A stretch of DNA of 6,283 nt from an uncultured Sulfurimonas sp. GTDB taxonomy: Bacteria; Campylobacterota; Campylobacteria; Campylobacterales; Sulfurimonadaceae. The DNA is taken from the NCBI GenBank assembly GCA_937914675.1, contig CALDOC010000176.1, positions 1 to 6,283 of the forward strand. The letters are read 5' to 3'. The first letter of the stretch is position 1, and each line of letters opens with the position of its first letter. A model generated the notes under the pieces. It was not told the DNA's origin. It did not search any database and saw only the letters and a program-made list of their open reading frames with translations. A program made the position numbers and the translations under genes. Positions 5,694-6,283 of this stretch are shown piece after piece.

Positions 5694-6281
5694 TTGAAAT
5701 TAGTTTTAGCTACGTCTAATAAAGGCAAAGTCAAAGAGATTAAAGCGCTATGCGAAGAGTATGAAGTTATTCCTTATTCGGAGTTGATGGAGGAATTTGA
5801 AATCATTGAAGACGCGGATACGTTTAAGGGAAACGCTCTTATAAAAGCGAGAGCCGTTTTTAAAGCGCTAAATGATAAAAATATAGTTGTGATGGCGGAT
5901 GATAGTGGAATTAGCGTAGACGTTCTTGAGGGCGCGCCTGGCATTTACAGCGCTAGATACGCTGGCGCAGGCGCAAGCGACAAAGATAATTTGCAACAAT
6001 TAATGAACGCCATTAAAAATAAAGGAGTGAAAAGTTCTCCCGCTTTTTATACCGCGGCTATCGCTATAGTGACTGACAACACGGAGAGAAGCGTTCACGG
6101 ATGGATGTATGGAACGGCGCTGAGCGAGCGAAAAGGCGAGGGAGGGTTTGGTTATGATCCAATGTTCGTGCCAGAGGGCTATGATAAGACATTGGGTGAA
6201 TTACCCGATGAAATAAAGAAAAAACTATCCCATCGCTCCAAAGCTCTTTCTCTTGCAAAGAAAATTTTAAAGGCGCTATAA
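5694..6281 (+). CDS. rdgB: non-canonical purine NTP pyrophosphatase, RdgB/HAM1 family (XTP/dITP diphosphatase)
   Basis: This cytosolic Mg-dependent enzyme (EC 3.6.1.66) hydrolyses dITP, ITP and XTP to the monophosphate and pyrophosphate, keeping deaminated purines out of DNA and RNA. From TTG 5694 the product is 195 residues, as expected for the family. It begins KLVLATSNKGK, with the substrate-binding T/S-N-K-x-K motif at residues 7-12. TFKGNALIKAR (43-53), ADDSG with catalytic Asp70 (68-72), VDVLEGAPGIYSARYAG (75-91), GGFGYDP (150-156) and SHRSKAL (179-185) follow; these are the family's nucleotide-binding and metal-binding blocks. The start fits both the ribosome binding site and the family N-terminus M-K-[IVL]-[IV]-LATSN. 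An ATG at 5688 would add two residues and one at 5643 seventeen; neither is supported. The gene is complete, ending two bases before the window edge. It is divergent from the MFS gene and has no visible functional link to it. Confidence 0.95.
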   Translation: MKLVLATSNKGKVKEIKALCEEYEVIPYSELMEEFEIIEDADTFKGNALIKARAVFKALNDKNIVVMADDSGISVDVLEGAPGIYSARYAGAGASDKDNLQQLMNAIKNKGVKSSPAFYTAAIAIVTDNTERSVHGWMYGTALSERKGEGGFGYDPMFVPEGYDKTLGELPDEIKKKLSHRSKALSLAKKILKAL

Positions 6282-6283
6282 AG

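Overview
The window reads as an ordinary housekeeping segment from a Campylobacterota (epsilonproteobacterial) genome, most like the free-living Sulfurimonas/Sulfurimonadaceae type. The pointers are close protein-level resemblance, from memory, of ThrS, IF3 and RdgB to Campylobacter-type sequences, the thrS-infC gene pair without rpmI-rplT directly behind it, AT-rich spacers, AAGGA-type ribosome binding sites and frequent TTG starts. The genus is an inference. I saw no mobile element, CRISPR array, phage gene, toxin-antitoxin pair or defence gene.

Layout. Positions 1-53 hold the 5' two thirds of a tRNA-Gly(GCC) gene on the minus strand, cut by the window edge. Positions 54-192 are a divergent promoter region: a strong tRNA promoter (TTTACA-17-TATAAT) points left and an extended -10 promoter points right. 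Positions 193-4229 form a tight plus-strand block, ilvD-thrS-infC, with a 24-nt gap and then a 4-nt TTGA overlap, so it is probably one operon. It ends in a perfect 14-bp hairpin (4244-4275, extendable to 4242-4277) in the 67-nt convergent gap to a minus-strand YajR-like MFS transporter (4297-5622). The 71-nt gap to the last gene, rdgB (5694-6281, plus strand), carries a perfect 13-bp inverted repeat whose two arms each contain a TATAAT box pointing at the other. No gene-free stretch exceeds about 140 nt.

How the genes relate. IlvD makes the 2-oxo acids for valine and isoleucine. ThrS charges tRNA with threonine, the carbon source of isoleucine. IF3 controls translation initiation, and tRNA-Gly is also part of the translation machinery. 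The left two thirds is therefore an amino-acid supply and translation cluster. The MFS protein is an inner-membrane antiporter-like protein of unknown substrate. RdgB removes deaminated purine nucleotides; it shares only a promoter region with the MFS gene, and no functional link is evident.

Three of the five protein genes (thrS, infC, rdgB) appear to start with TTG. For rdgB this means rejecting both an ATG at 5643 and one at 5688. The most unusual element is the overlapping symmetrical promoter pair at 5632-5663. I found no evidence for a previously undescribed system.
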